From WHSW01 sp035296705 (GTDB lineage Bacteria > Actinomycetota > Thermoleophilia > Solirubrobacterales > 70-9): 59,272 nucleotides of DNA. Where the stretch lies: the NCBI GenBank assembly GCA_035296705.1, contig DATHAL010000050.1:1-59272 (forward strand), given 5' to 3'. Made by a program: the position numbers and the translations under genes. Under the pieces are notes generated by a model, which made no database searches, was not told the origin of the DNA, and saw nothing but the letters and a program-made list of their open reading frames with translations. Below, one piece after another: positions 16,740 through 25,214 of this stretch (positions within the stretch are counted from its first letter, which is position 1; every line of letters begins with the position of its first letter).

Positions 16740-16772
16740 TGCCGGAGCGCGCCCTCGGACGCGCCATGCCAC

Positions 16773-16847
<75 letters not shown>

Positions 16848-17086
16848 CTCAAGCGCCGAACGCGTGGATGTACTGCAAGCGGATCGAGCGCGAAGTGCGG
16901 TCGCGTGAAGCTGAAGGGATTCATCGGATGCTCCGAAGGCGGACCGATCGGCGTTCGGTTCACATCCCGGATGATCATCCGATCGCGAAGTCGCGGTCCT
17001 GATCGCTTCTCGTCCTAAGCGGAACTTTCGTGAGATCATCTGGACGTCGGGGTGGGCAGGTGCACCGCCGCAGAAAGGACCATCAA
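16848..17086. other. Low-complexity-free spacer inside the tRNA-bracketed segment
   Basis: No gene was recognised. Base composition looks less GC-rich than the neighbouring genes. It contains one perfect 14-bp palindrome (16968-16981). Confidence 0.4.
16968..16981. repeat. Perfect 14-bp palindrome, possible operator
   Basis: CGGATGATCATCCG reads the same on both strands. It lies about 105 bp upstream of the VOC gene start, inside the tRNA-bracketed segment. A dimeric regulator site is possible but no regulator gene is adjacent. Confidence 0.4.
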
Positions 17087-17524
17087 GTGGCAGCCAGAGG
17101 CCTCCATCACGTCGACCTTGCCGTTGCCGACGTTGATGTGTCGCTGGCGTTCTACCTCGACCTCCTGGGGCCGCTCGGGTTTACCGAGGAGGTCCGCTAT
17201 CCCACCTACCGCGGCACCGAGGAGGTCGTCTACCTGGTTCACGCGCGCCGGGGGGTCGCCGAGGGGGGGTTGGGGCTGCGCCCGGCCGACGGCGGCGCCC
17301 ACCGCTACTACGACGTCGGCATCGAGCACCTCGCGTTCGAGGTCGAGAGCCGGGATGAGGTGGATGCCGCCCACGAGCGATGCCTGGCCCGCGGCGCGCA
17401 GATTCATTTCCCACCGCAGGAGGATCGCGACGAACCGGGTTACTACGCGTTCTTCGTCTTCGACCCGGACGGGATGCGGATCGAGGTGTTCTGCTGGCCG
17501 TCGAGCCGATCTGTGAAGCGTTGA
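17087..17524 (+). CDS. VOC (glyoxalase/bleomycin-resistance) family protein
   Basis: A 145-aa vicinal-oxygen-chelate protein with two beta-alpha-beta-beta-beta modules: GLHHVDLAVADVDVSLAFY at the first module and DVGIEHLAFEVES, then FFVFDPDGMRIEVFC at the second. Candidate metal ligands are His in LHHVDL, His in IEHLAF and Glu in RIEVF. GTG at 17087 has an AAAGGA ribosome-binding site about 8 nt upstream. The stop lies 3 bp before the second tRNA-Ala repeat, so this is the only gene in the 708-bp repeat-bracketed unit. Substrate unknown; lyase, dioxygenase and antibiotic-binding activities all occur in the family. Confidence 0.85.
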   Translation: MAARGLHHVDLAVADVDVSLAFYLDLLGPLGFTEEVRYPTYRGTEEVVYLVHARRGVAEGGLGLRPADGGAHRYYDVGIEHLAFEVESRDEVDAAHERCLARGAQIHFPPQEDRDEPGYYAFFVFDPDGMRIEVFCWPSSRSVKR

Positions 17525-17527
17525 CGC

Positions 17528-17555
17528 CGCCGGTTCGAGCCCGGCTAGCTCCATC
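17528..17555 (+). repeat. 28-bp direct repeat, copy 2 (tRNA-Ala 3' end remnant; candidate att site)
   Basis: Exact copy of 16820-16847 without the rest of the tRNA. The repeat-to-repeat distance is 708 bp. It marks either the far boundary of an integrated element or what remains of a tandem tRNA duplication. Confidence 0.75.
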
Positions 17556-17571
17556 TCGTCCGTCGCCGGTA

Positions 17572-17611
17572 TTGGCGCTTCCTTCCCGGATAGCGGAGCA
17601 GAAAGCGCCAA
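17572..17611. repeat. 9-bp inverted repeat with 22-nt loop
   Basis: TTGGCGCTT at 17572-17580 and AAGCGCCAA at 17603-17611. It sits just after the second tRNA repeat and 43 bp before the cupin start. It could act as a terminator or an operator; no T-tract follows. Confidence 0.35.
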
Positions 17612-17654
17612 CCGAGCTTGAAGTCGCCCGAGGTGCCGGATACTTGGCAGACGG

Positions 17655-18092
17655 ATGACTCCGGAAGTGATCCAGATGGGCGCGATCGGCGTGCGGTTCC
17701 TCGTCGAGCCGGCAGACTCGAACGGAAGCGTGAGCGTCTTCGAGTGCTTCGTACCGGCCGAGAGCAAGATGCCGGCGCCGCACAGTCACGATGCGTTCGA
17801 GGAGACGATCTACGGGCTCGAAGGCGTCAGCACCTGGACCGTGGACGGCCGCACGGTCGACATCGGCCCCGGCGACGCCACCTGCATCCTGCGCGGCGCG
17901 ATCCACGGGTTCGACAATCGCGGGAACAAAGACGCCAAGTTCCTTGCGGTGTCCAGCCCCGGCGTCATGTCGCCGGACTACTTCCGTGAGATCCGCGACG
18001 TGGTGGCGGCGAATCCCGGCGGCCCGCCGGACCTCGCCAAGATCGCGGAAGTCATGCGCCGCCACGGCCTCACGCCGGCGCCTCCCGCCTAG
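17655..18092 (+). CDS. Cupin-domain protein
   Basis: A 145-aa single-domain cupin. Motif 1 is PAPHSHDAFEETIYGLEG, supplying His, His and Glu metal ligands, and motif 2 is GPGDATCILRGAIHGFDN with the fourth ligand His. A helical C-terminal tail (VVAANPGGPPDLAKIAEVM) follows, seen in many quercetinase-like or sugar-binding stand-alone cupins. The TAG stop is shared with the converging AlkZ-like gene in CTAG. Enzymatic role unknown. Confidence 0.85.
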   Translation: MTPEVIQMGAIGVRFLVEPADSNGSVSVFECFVPAESKMPAPHSHDAFEETIYGLEGVSTWTVDGRTVDIGPGDATCILRGAIHGFDNRGNKDAKFLAVSSPGVMSPDYFREIRDVVAANPGGPPDLAKIAEVMRRHGLTPAPPA

Positions 18093-19138
18093 GCGTGAAA
18101 AGCGGCGAGCCGCTCGGCCTCGGCGTCGAGCTCCCGCCGCGCGCCCGCGTCCAGCCGCTCGAACGGCTCGAGCTTCACCTTGCCCTTCTCGTAGCGCCAG
18201 GTTCCCGCCACCTGGCCGTCGACCAGGAACGTCGGCGCCGATTGCGGCGTCCTCGTGTTGAACACCCTCGGCCGGTGGCGCTCGGGCAGGATCTGGCTGC
18301 GGCGGGCGTGCACGAGCAGGGTCGCGTCCCAGACCGGCAGGAAGCGGGGAGGCGCCGGCGTCTCGGGGTCCGGAAGCGGCTGGCGCGGCAGGTCGACGAG
18401 CGGGCTGCCGTCCGCGGCGCGGAAGCGCCGCAGCTCCAGTCGCTCGAGCGCTGCGTTGATCGCAGGGGGATCGAGCCCGGCCCAGTCCGCGATCTCGGCC
18501 GGGCGCGCCGGGCCGAAGCCGCGCAAGTAGCTGCGCACGAGCTCGACCTGCGCCTCGGACTCCTCGATCTCGGGCGCCGGTCCGATCCAGTCGCCGGCGT
18601 CGGCGAACAGGTCCGCGCGGCGGCTCTCCCAGGTCCCGGACGGTGGCACGCGTACCAGGTCGATCCACACGCTCATGCCGTTCGTGCCCCGCGCGCCGAG
18701 GCCGACGAGCTCCTGAAGCTCCGCCCGACCCACCGGCCCCTCGCGAAGCCGCCGCTCGACCCCCCGCGCCGCCGCGTCCATCTGCCTGCCGCTCGGCTCG
18801 CCGCGGCGGCTCCGGAGCCAGTGCTCCTTGCGGCGGCGCCGGACCGCGGCGGCGAACACCCACCAATCACGCGGCGAGACGAGGTGGATCGTGGTCCGAA
18901 GAAGAGTGCCCTGGACGACCGTGCGCCGCTCGAGCGCGCGCGTCAGCTTCCCGCGCTCGAAGCCGTCGAGCCGTGACCAGAGACCGATGTACATCGACGG
19001 TGCGTACTGGGCCTGGATGCCCGCGACCCGCTCGAGCGTCTTCGGCAGCGACATCGCGCCGCGCTCGAGCAGGAGCTGGCGCGCGAGGAGCGCCCGGTTG
19101 AGCTCGCGCTCGGTCAGGATCCGCTCGGCCGCGCCCAC
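18089..19138 (-). CDS. AlkZ/YcaQ-like winged-helix DNA glycosylase
   Basis: A 349-aa HTH_42-family (winged-helix DNA-binding) protein. Residues 42-44 are QAQ in AGIQAQYAPSM, matching the catalytic Q-x-Q motif of Streptomyces AlkZ rather than the Q-x-D of E. coli YcaQ. Family members excise bulky N-alkyl adducts and unhook interstrand crosslinks. Other family segments are TLLRTTIHLVSPRDWW (about 78-93) and PRVFNTRTPQSAPTFLVDG near the C-terminus. The GTG start follows a leaderless-type -10 box. In producers such genes sit with DNA-alkylating antibiotic clusters; no such cluster is here, so a general repair role is more likely. Confidence 0.82.
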   Translation of the reverse strand: MGAAERILTERELNRALLARQLLLERGAMSLPKTLERVAGIQAQYAPSMYIGLWSRLDGFERGKLTRALERRTVVQGTLLRTTIHLVSPRDWWVFAAAVRRRRKEHWLRSRRGEPSGRQMDAAARGVERRLREGPVGRAELQELVGLGARGTNGMSVWIDLVRVPPSGTWESRRADLFADAGDWIGPAPEIEESEAQVELVRSYLRGFGPARPAEIADWAGLDPPAINAALERLELRRFRAADGSPLVDLPRQPLPDPETPAPPRFLPVWDATLLVHARRSQILPERHRPRVFNTRTPQSAPTFLVDGQVAGTWRYEKGKVKLEPFERLDAGARRELDAEAERLAAFHA

Positions 19139-19144
19139 GACCGG

Positions 19145-19150
19145 ACCCTA
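19145..19150 (-). promoter_or_regulatory. Leaderless-type -10 box for the AlkZ-like gene
   Basis: TAGGGT on the minus strand, 6 nt before the GTG at 19138. Confidence 0.45.
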
Positions 19151-19155
19151 CGGTT

Positions 19156-19578
19156 TCAACCGGGCCAGATGTCGCCGGCCGCGATCTCGAGCAGGTTCCC
19201 GGCGGGGTCGGTGAAGTAAAAGGAGCGCAGCCCTCCGTCCCACGACTCCTCGTGCGCGATCTCGATTCCGGCCCCGTCCAGGAGCTGCTTCCAGCGCTCG
19301 TACTCCCGGGCCTCGCCCACGACGAGGCAGGCGTGACCGGGCCCGTCCGTGCCGTGGGCGGAGAGTGGGCTGTCGCGGGCGGCGAGCCCCTCGCGCTCGA
19401 AGAGAAGGAGCACCCCGGCTCCAGCACGCAGCGCGACGCCGCCCGGCCATCGCGACACGAGCGGCAGCCCAAGCACCTCGGTATAGAAGCCCTCCATGGC
19501 CGCCGTCTCGCGGGCGTCGTGGTACAGGCAGGTCTCGAGGACGCCCGCGAGCGCCTGCGTGCGGACCGCGTCGCTCAC
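19156..19578 (-). CDS. VOC-family protein, second copy
   Basis: A 140-aa glyoxalase-fold protein: VLETCLYHDARETAAMEGFY in module 1, then GPGHACLVVGE and FYFTDPAGNLLEIAAGDIW in module 2. Candidate metal ligands are His in GHACL and Glu in NLLEIA. GTG at 19578 overlaps the transglutaminase stop as GTGA, so it is the last gene of the moxR-DUF58-transglutaminase operon. It is not closely similar by eye to the VOC protein at 17087. Substrate unknown. Confidence 0.82.
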   Translation of the reverse strand: MSDAVRTQALAGVLETCLYHDARETAAMEGFYTEVLGLPLVSRWPGGVALRAGAGVLLLFEREGLAARDSPLSAHGTDGPGHACLVVGEAREYERWKQLLDGAGIEIAHEESWDGGLRSFYFTDPAGNLLEIAAGDIWPG

Positions 19579-21866
19579 CGGCTCGCTCCGGCCGGGCCGC
19601 CGGGCGGGATCGTGAACAGGGCGCGTAGCCGGTTGCGAAGCCCCGTTCGCGCGATCGCCCGGCGCATGGCCCGGCGCTCGGCCGGCCCCGGCGCCGATGT
19701 CCCATCCCGGCCGTAGAGATGCAGCCGAAGCCGGGCGGCGTAGGTGGCGACCGAGGTGCGACCGACCTCGGCGAACCGGCGCTCGATCCGAAGGAGCGTC
19801 GGTTCCTCCCCCAGCTGCCAGCTGAGGCGGTCGAGGGCATCGCGCAGCTCCGCAATCTGTGCGCCCACCGCCTCGCCGCGGGCGAGACGGCGCCTGCGCC
19901 GCCACGACACGGCGCCGAAGGCCGCGCCGGTCACCGCGAGCAGGAGCAGGATCACCAGCCCAGCCGGACCGCCGCTGCCATCGTCCGCCAGGTTGCCGCC
20001 GGAACCGGTCGGCGAGTGCTTCGGGTTCGCCTTCTCCGCGTCCGTGGCCTGTCCCGGATCGTCCAGGTTGACTGCGGCGCCCCGGTCGCCGAGCGGCGAG
20101 CCGATCCCGCCGCCCGAGCTCTGGGAGGAGGCCGGAGCCGCTGGCGGCGTCGGGTCGAAGGTGACCCAGCCGATGCCGCGGAAATAGACCTCGACCCAGG
20201 AGTGGGCGTCGAGGTCGCGGATCACGTACGTATTCGTCTCCGGGTCGAGCTGGCCTGGCGCGAAGCCGGAGACGACGCGCGCCGGGATCCCGATCAGGCG
20301 CAGCATCAGCGCCATCGAGCCCGCGAACTGCTGGCAGTAGCCGGCCCGGTCGTCGAACAGGAACGAGTCGAGTGGGTACTCGTGGCGCTCCACTGACGCG
20401 GTGTACTTGTAGTCGCCGTCGCGCAGGTGATGCTCGATCGTCCGCGCCGCCTCGTACGGGGTCGACGCCGCGGCCGTCAGGCCGCGCGCGAGCCGGTACG
20501 TATCGGCGTAGGGCGACGTGAGCACCGCCCTCTCGACATCCGGGTCGCGCTGCCCCCACAGCGGCATCCTCGTCGCCGCCGCTGGTGCGCCCTGGACCGG
20601 CAGCGCCACGAGTGTGGTGCCGCCGAATCGTCGCTCCGGATAGCGAGTCGGCGCGTTCTCGAGCTGACGCGCCGTCGGCTCGGGCCAGTAGGCGGCGACG
20701 GAGTAGTCGTCGCCCTGCTCAAGCGGCTCGCCCTGGAGTGAGATCGTGCCGTCGTTGCTGACGAGGAAGGCGTCCAGCCCGTCGATCGAGCGCGGTGTGC
20801 CGAAGCCGATGCCGACGGCACTCGCGAGCGCCTTGACCTCGAAGTTCGCCTGCGACACCCACTCCGGGTGCCGGTCGATGAGCCCGGCGCTGTCGACGAG
20901 CGGGCGCGCCGCTCGCTCCGCGAGCGCAAGCCCGTCGTCGCCCTCCGCCCGGCGCCAGACGATGCCGTCGAACCGATCGAGCACGCTCGCCTTCCAATAG
21001 ACCGGCTGCGTCGCGCTGACCTCGAGCATCTTCGTGCCGTTGCGGGGCCAATCGAGCGGACCGTAGCGGTGATTCCAGTCGAAGGTGACGCCGTGATCGC
21101 TGCCAAACAGGGTCCAGTCCCTGTAGTTCAGGAACTCGGTGGAGTCCAGCCGGGCCGCGAGCGGCAGGGCAAGGAACGACGCGGCGACCGCGGCCAGGGT
21201 CGCCACTCCCGCGCGTTCGCCGCGCAGCCTCACGATCCACATCCAGGCGCAGATCAGGACCAAGAGGACGATGCCCAGGGGAAGCTCGCCACCCGGGGCG
21301 TCGAGCGCGACGGCGATCGCGAACATCGCGATCAGTGGGATGAGTGCGAGCACGCGACGGCGCTCCCGCCGCTCGCCTGGCCAGAAGGCGAGAAGCGCCG
21401 CGCTCGCCAGCATCGCCGGCACGCCGAGGACGAGCGTCAGCCGCACCCATTCGTCGGCGCCCTGATACGGCAGCGTGACGCTCTCGATCCCGGTCAGCCC
21501 GGTGCCGATGCCCGAGCTCAGCTCGCCCCAGTTCTCCGGCAGCAGGAGACGCGCCGATAGCCCGGCGACGACCAGGCAGAGCAGTGCACCGCCGACGCCG
21601 ATCGTCCAAGCGGCCGCCGAGCGGCGGCCGACCCGGCGCCGGCCGATCAACAGGAGCGCGGCGCCGGTTGCGCAGGCGGCGAGAAGCGATGCGAACATCG
21701 CTCCGATCGGCGGATCGGACAGCAGCCGCGACCACTGCAGGATCCCGAACGCCCCGAGCGCGGCGAACACGGTGAGCTCACGCGCCGCCAGCGGCGCCGG
21801 CGCGATCCGCGGTGCCTCGCCCGCGTCGGATCCCGCCGCGCGGAGGGCGATCGCCGCGTCGCTCAT
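19575..21866 (-). CDS. Membrane transglutaminase-like protein (TgpA type)
   Basis: A 763-aa protein. The first 240 residues contain about seven membrane helices. An extracytoplasmic transglutaminase-core domain carries the Cys-His-Asp triad C511 (DDRAGYCQQFAGSM), H555 (DLDAHSWVEV) and D571 (WVTFDPTP). A Ser/Gly-rich stretch, one more membrane helix (about 634-652) and a cytoplasmic tail follow. The layout matches TgpA/DUF3488-transglutaminase proteins that accompany MoxR and DUF58 genes. It overlaps both neighbours (ATGA and GTGA). Likely acts on envelope proteins or peptides; the substrate is not known. Confidence 0.9.
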   Translation of the reverse strand: MSDAAIALRAAGSDAGEAPRIAPAPLAARELTVFAALGAFGILQWSRLLSDPPIGAMFASLLAACATGAALLLIGRRRVGRRSAAAWTIGVGGALLCLVVAGLSARLLLPENWGELSSGIGTGLTGIESVTLPYQGADEWVRLTLVLGVPAMLASAALLAFWPGERRERRRVLALIPLIAMFAIAVALDAPGGELPLGIVLLVLICAWMWIVRLRGERAGVATLAAVAASFLALPLAARLDSTEFLNYRDWTLFGSDHGVTFDWNHRYGPLDWPRNGTKMLEVSATQPVYWKASVLDRFDGIVWRRAEGDDGLALAERAARPLVDSAGLIDRHPEWVSQANFEVKALASAVGIGFGTPRSIDGLDAFLVSNDGTISLQGEPLEQGDDYSVAAYWPEPTARQLENAPTRYPERRFGGTTLVALPVQGAPAAATRMPLWGQRDPDVERAVLTSPYADTYRLARGLTAAASTPYEAARTIEHHLRDGDYKYTASVERHEYPLDSFLFDDRAGYCQQFAGSMALMLRLIGIPARVVSGFAPGQLDPETNTYVIRDLDAHSWVEVYFRGIGWVTFDPTPPAAPASSQSSGGGIGSPLGDRGAAVNLDDPGQATDAEKANPKHSPTGSGGNLADDGSGGPAGLVILLLLAVTGAAFGAVSWRRRRRLARGEAVGAQIAELRDALDRLSWQLGEEPTLLRIERRFAEVGRTSVATYAARLRLHLYGRDGTSAPGPAERRAMRRAIARTGLRNRLRALFTIPPGGPAGASR

Positions 21867-22975
21867 GCCGCCCTCCGAACCGATCGCGCCCTGCGGGCGC
21901 CGAACTGGCGTCCCTCGCAGCCGCCGACAACGAACGCCGTCGGGGCGGTCGTCACAGGCCGGGTGGGTGAGACCAGGAACCGCCCCGCGACGGCCGTGCT
22001 GCGCAGGGCGGCGGGAAGCGACGGGCGGGCGCGAGCCGTGACCCAGAAGACGGCCCCACTCCGGGAGGCGACCGGCACCGTCGGGGGCGGTCCGGATTCG
22101 ACCAGCGCGAAGCGCGCGTGCAGGTGCGGCCAGGTCCGGAGGTCCGAATCGACGGCGATCGGGCGCCGATTCCCCGGCAGCAGGGTGACGCAGCCGCCGC
22201 GCTGAGCCAGGTGCGCGCAGAGCGACGCCGCCGCACGAACCGCGGCATCGAGCTCCGGCTCACCGGCGGGGCGCGAGCTGTCGAGAACCACGAGCGGCAC
22301 GGAGTCGGCGCCTGCCGTCAGCCTCCGCTCGATCAGCTCGCCGGTCCGCGCGACGGCGGGCCAGTGAATCCGCGAGGCCGGGCTGCCCTGGCGGTAGGCG
22401 CGCAGGCCATCGATCTCGAGCTCGATCGCGAACGCCTCCGGATCGCCGGCCGTCGCGCCAGCGACGAGCCCGGCCAATGAGCCGACGGCGCCCCCTCCGC
22501 CCGAACCCCCGACGTGCACCTGTTCGATCCGAGGGAGCACGAGGAGATCGTGGGGCACGTCGCTTTCGGTGACGCGCGACCAGAGGCCGAGCGGGTCGCG
22601 GACCTCGACCCTCGCCGGCTCGAGCCGGCGCAGGCCGCGCCCCTCGAGGGTGACCTCCGTCAGATGGCTGCCGCGCCAAAAGGGACCGATCCCGACCGGT
22701 TGCGCAAGCAGGGGATCCGTGAGCTCGCCACCGGGCGGCCGGGCGAGCGACCCGCTTGCGGTGATCCGCACGGGGACCGGATCGCCCTCGATGACGCGCG
22801 TCGGCCCACCAGCGCGGACCAGCCGCCGAGGGCGCGCGAGCTCGACCCATACGACGGCGACGAGGGTCAGGCCGCTGAGGCCGATCCCGGCGACCGTCAA
22901 CGACGGAGCGCCGAAGCCGAGCCCGGCGACGAGCAGGGCGGCGCCGAGCCAGGCCGCGGTCGGCGCGCCACGCAT
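21863..22975 (-). CDS. DUF58 domain protein
   Basis: A 370-aa membrane-anchored protein. Two helices at the N-terminus (about 8-45) are followed by a beta-rich region and the DUF58 signature LRAYRQGSPASRIHWPAVARTG with the vWA-like segment VPLVVLDSSRPAG. DUF58 proteins are partners of MoxR ATPases. It is the middle gene of moxR-DUF58-transglutaminase, with a 9-nt gap after moxR and an ATGA overlap with the transglutaminase gene. Confidence 0.88.
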   Translation of the reverse strand: MRGAPTAAWLGAALLVAGLGFGAPSLTVAGIGLSGLTLVAVVWVELARPRRLVRAGGPTRVIEGDPVPVRITASGSLARPPGGELTDPLLAQPVGIGPFWRGSHLTEVTLEGRGLRRLEPARVEVRDPLGLWSRVTESDVPHDLLVLPRIEQVHVGGSGGGGAVGSLAGLVAGATAGDPEAFAIELEIDGLRAYRQGSPASRIHWPAVARTGELIERRLTAGADSVPLVVLDSSRPAGEPELDAAVRAAASLCAHLAQRGGCVTLLPGNRRPIAVDSDLRTWPHLHARFALVESGPPPTVPVASRSGAVFWVTARARPSLPAALRSTAVAGRFLVSPTRPVTTAPTAFVVGGCEGRQFGARRARSVRRAA

Positions 22976-22984
22976 CGCGTGCCC

Positions 22985-23935
22985 CTAGAGGGCCGGAACG
23001 CGCGCGAGCGCGTCGTCGATCACCTCGCTCGCCGCGCCGGCTGAGGCCTCGGGAGCAAGCAGCAACCGATGCGCGAGAACCGTCCCGGCGAGCGCCTGAA
23101 TGTCATCCGGGAGCGCGTGGTCGCGACCCTGGAGCGCGGCAAGTGCCTTTGCGGCGCGGAAGAGCATCAGGATCGCCCGCGGGCTGGCGCCGAGCTCGAC
23201 GCGGGGATCGCGGCGGGTCGCCTCGCCGAGCGCCACGGCGTAGCGCCTCAGGGCCTCACTGCCGTGGATCGCGGCAACCGCCGCCTGCGCGGCGCGCACC
23301 GTGCTCACGTCGGTGACGGGTTCGAGATCGTGAACGCGGTCGTGGCGGGCATGCGCCTCGAGCATCGCGGCCTCCTCATCGGCGGTGGGATAGCCGAGCG
23401 AGACGCGGACCATGAACCGATCGAGCTGCGCCTCCGGCAGCGGGTAGGTGCCCTCGTAGTCGGCCGGATTCTGCGTGGCGATGACGACGAATGGGCGGGC
23501 GAGTTCGTGCTGGTGCGCGTCGATCGTCACGTGACGCTCCTGCATGCACTCGAGCAGGCCGGACTGCGTCTTCGGCGAGCTGCGGTTGATCTCGTCGACG
23601 AGGACGACGTTCGCGAACACCGGGCCCGGATGGAACTCGAACCGCGCCTCGCGCTGGTTGAACACGTTGGTGCCGACGATGTCCGCGGGCAGCAGGTCCG
23701 CGGTGCATTGCACCCGCGCGTACTCCGCGTCGATGGATCGCGCCAGGGCCCGGGCGAGAGCAGTCTTGCCGACCCCGGGATAGTCCTCGATCAGCACGTG
23801 GCCCTCGGCGAGTAGAGCTACGAGCACGTCGCGCACGACGGAGTCGCTCACCTTGACCGCGCTCCGAACGTTGGTGCGCAGCCTGCTCCCTACCTCCGCC
23901 ACCGCGGCCGGATCGAGCTCGGGGACGGTAGCCAC
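22985..23935 (-). CDS. MoxR-family AAA+ ATPase
   Basis: A 316-aa AAA+ ATPase. Walker A GVGKTAL (about 54-60), Walker B VVLVDEINRSS (about 110-120) with the MoxR-specific PKTQSGLLECMQE, sensor 1 ATQNP, and the arginine-rich QLDRFMVRV segment. MoxR proteins act as chaperones that assemble or activate partner vWA/DUF58 proteins. GTG at 23935 is preferred because a leaderless-type -10 box lies 6 nt upstream and because the in-frame extension to 24091 is low-complexity. First gene of a four-gene operon ending with VOC. Confidence 0.9.
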   Translation of the reverse strand: MATVPELDPAAVAEVGSRLRTNVRSAVKVSDSVVRDVLVALLAEGHVLIEDYPGVGKTALARALARSIDAEYARVQCTADLLPADIVGTNVFNQREARFEFHPGPVFANVVLVDEINRSSPKTQSGLLECMQERHVTIDAHQHELARPFVVIATQNPADYEGTYPLPEAQLDRFMVRVSLGYPTADEEAAMLEAHARHDRVHDLEPVTDVSTVRAAQAAVAAIHGSEALRRYAVALGEATRRDPRVELGASPRAILMLFRAAKALAALQGRDHALPDDIQALAGTVLAHRLLLAPEASAGAASEVIDDALARVPAL

Positions 23936-23941
23936 GCAACC

Positions 23942-23947
23942 ATGGTA
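23942..23947 (-). promoter_or_regulatory. Leaderless-type -10 box for moxR
   Basis: TACCAT on the minus strand, 6 nt before the GTG at 23935. Confidence 0.45.
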
Positions 23948-24446
23948 CGAGGCGGCCGCTTTCGGGGATTTCGACGGGGCGTAAGAGGAGAGGAAGAGAG
24001 CAGGCGGGCTAGCTATGGCGTCTGCCGGGGTACGCCACGGCGCCTGCTCCCTCGGTGCGCCCCGGTCGCGCGACTCGCGGCGGCAGGCCATCCCGAGCCG
24101 GCGGCTTCAGCCGCACCGCCAAGTTAGGGAACGGAGCGGACGGCGGAGCTGATGAGAGCACGAAAAAGCGGTCCGGGGGGACTCTGCTCTGCCTGCCTCA
24201 CACGTAGCCTGCGCGTGATCGAAGCTTTGCGAGTCACCTTCGAGAGATCCGGCTGCTTGGCTTTCGCCTCCGGGGTTCTCTCTCCCGAACCGCTGGAGCG
24301 AATTTATGACGCGGCCTCGAGGAATGCAAGTCCCCGCGGCCGGGATTCTCGCAATGTGCGGGGAAATCGCGTCAGCGGCGGGGTGCCGCCGGCTCGCGGC
24401 GAGCGCGCGCGCAGGTCGTCGGGGGAGGATCCGGCGCATCGACAAA
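23948..24446. other. 500-bp non-coding region between divergent leaderless promoters
   Basis: No convincing gene on either strand. It holds an extended hairpin (23998-24049) and a small GCGGC-TTCA-GCCGC hairpin (24102-24115). If both flanking promoters are leaderless, none of this DNA is in either mRNA. A small RNA or regulator sites are possible. Confidence 0.4.
23998..24049. repeat. Extended imperfect hairpin
   Basis: Outer stem GAGCAGGCG (23998-24006) with CGCCTGCTC (24041-24049), 9 bp perfect. Inner stem TGGCGT (24016-24021) with ACGCCA (24032-24037), 6 bp, with a 10-nt loop. An internal asymmetric loop separates the stems. No T-tract. Confidence 0.6.
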
Positions 24447-24452
24447 TACCCT
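24447..24452 (+). promoter_or_regulatory. Leaderless-type -10 box for the SDR gene
   Basis: TACCCT, 7 nt before the GTG at 24460. Confidence 0.45.
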
Positions 24453-24459
24453 GACGATC

Positions 24460-25200
24460 GTGCAGGACCGAAAGCCGACCGCCCTCGTCACCGGCGCCTC
24501 GAGCGGGATCGGCGCCGCGACCGTGCGCGCCCTCGCCGCAGCCGGCTGGGAGACGGTGGCCGCGGCCCGCCGACTCGAGCGCTGCGAGACGCTCGCCGCT
24601 GAGGTGGGCGGCCGCGCACTGGCGCTTGACGTCACCGACGCCGGCTCGGTAGCGGCCCTCGGCGAGGCGCTTCCGAAGCTCGACGCCGTCGTCCACAGCG
24701 CCGGAGGGGCGCTTGGTCTCGAGCGCGTCGAGGAGGCCGACGAGGCGCATTGGCGGACGATGTTCGACTCCAACGCGATGGGCGTGATGCGGGTGACGAA
24801 GGCGCTCCTGCCGGCGCTGCGGCACTCACCCGCGCCGATCATCGTCGTGGTCGGCTCGGTGGCGGGAACCGAGGTCTACGAGGGCGGCGGCGGCTACACC
24901 GCGGCCAAGCACGCGGCGCACGCGGTGGCCGAGACGCTGCGGCTCGAGCTCCACGCCGAGGGCGTCCGCGTGAGCGAGATCGCTCCGGGACTGGTCGAGA
25001 CCGAGTTCTCGCTGGTGCGCTTCGCCGGCGACGCGGAGCGCGCCGCCTCGGTCTACCGGGGGATCAACCCGTTGACGCCCGAGGACGTCGCTGACGCGAT
25101 CGCCTACTGCGTCACGCGGCCCGCGAACGTGGACATCGACTACCTCACGATCAAGCCGGTCGCGCAGGCGAGCGCGACGATCGTCCACCGCCGCGGCTAG
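24460..25200 (+). CDS. Short-chain dehydrogenase/reductase (YdfG-like)
   Basis: A 246-aa classical SDR oxidoreductase. Cofactor motif TGASSGIG near the N-terminus; ALDVTD; the NSAGG position reads HSAGG; catalytic Ser in VVVGSVAG; YTAAK with the catalytic Tyr and Lys; then EIAPGLVETEF. A basic residue pair after the second strand (ARRLER) favours NADP. The final segment resembles YdfG-type 3-hydroxy acid dehydrogenases. Apparently monocistronic. Substrate unknown. Confidence 0.88.
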   Translation: MQDRKPTALVTGASSGIGAATVRALAAAGWETVAAARRLERCETLAAEVGGRALALDVTDAGSVAALGEALPKLDAVVHSAGGALGLERVEEADEAHWRTMFDSNAMGVMRVTKALLPALRHSPAPIIVVVGSVAGTEVYEGGGGYTAAKHAAHAVAETLRLELHAEGVRVSEIAPGLVETEFSLVRFAGDAERAASVYRGINPLTPEDVADAIAYCVTRPANVDIDYLTIKPVAQASATIVHRRG

Positions 25201-25214
25201 CGCCGCGCTTCGGC

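Noticed and set aside
17036..17767. Minus-strand frame opposite the first VOC gene
   Set aside because: It crosses the tRNA-like repeat and gives the typical antisense-tRNA peptide; the plus-strand VOC gene has a clear fold and ribosome-binding site.
23960..24170. Minus-strand region resembling parts of the ydaO-type c-di-AMP riboswitch (GCTGAAGCCGCC, and a CATAGCTAGCCC near the end)
   Set aside because: The key conserved purine segments are missing, the local sequence is better explained by the 9+6-bp hairpin, and the likely moxR promoter at 23942 lies downstream, so the region would not be in the mRNA.
24152..24454. 100-codon plus-strand frame before the SDR gene
   Set aside because: No ribosome-binding site, no recognisable composition or domain, and it runs over the SDR promoter box.
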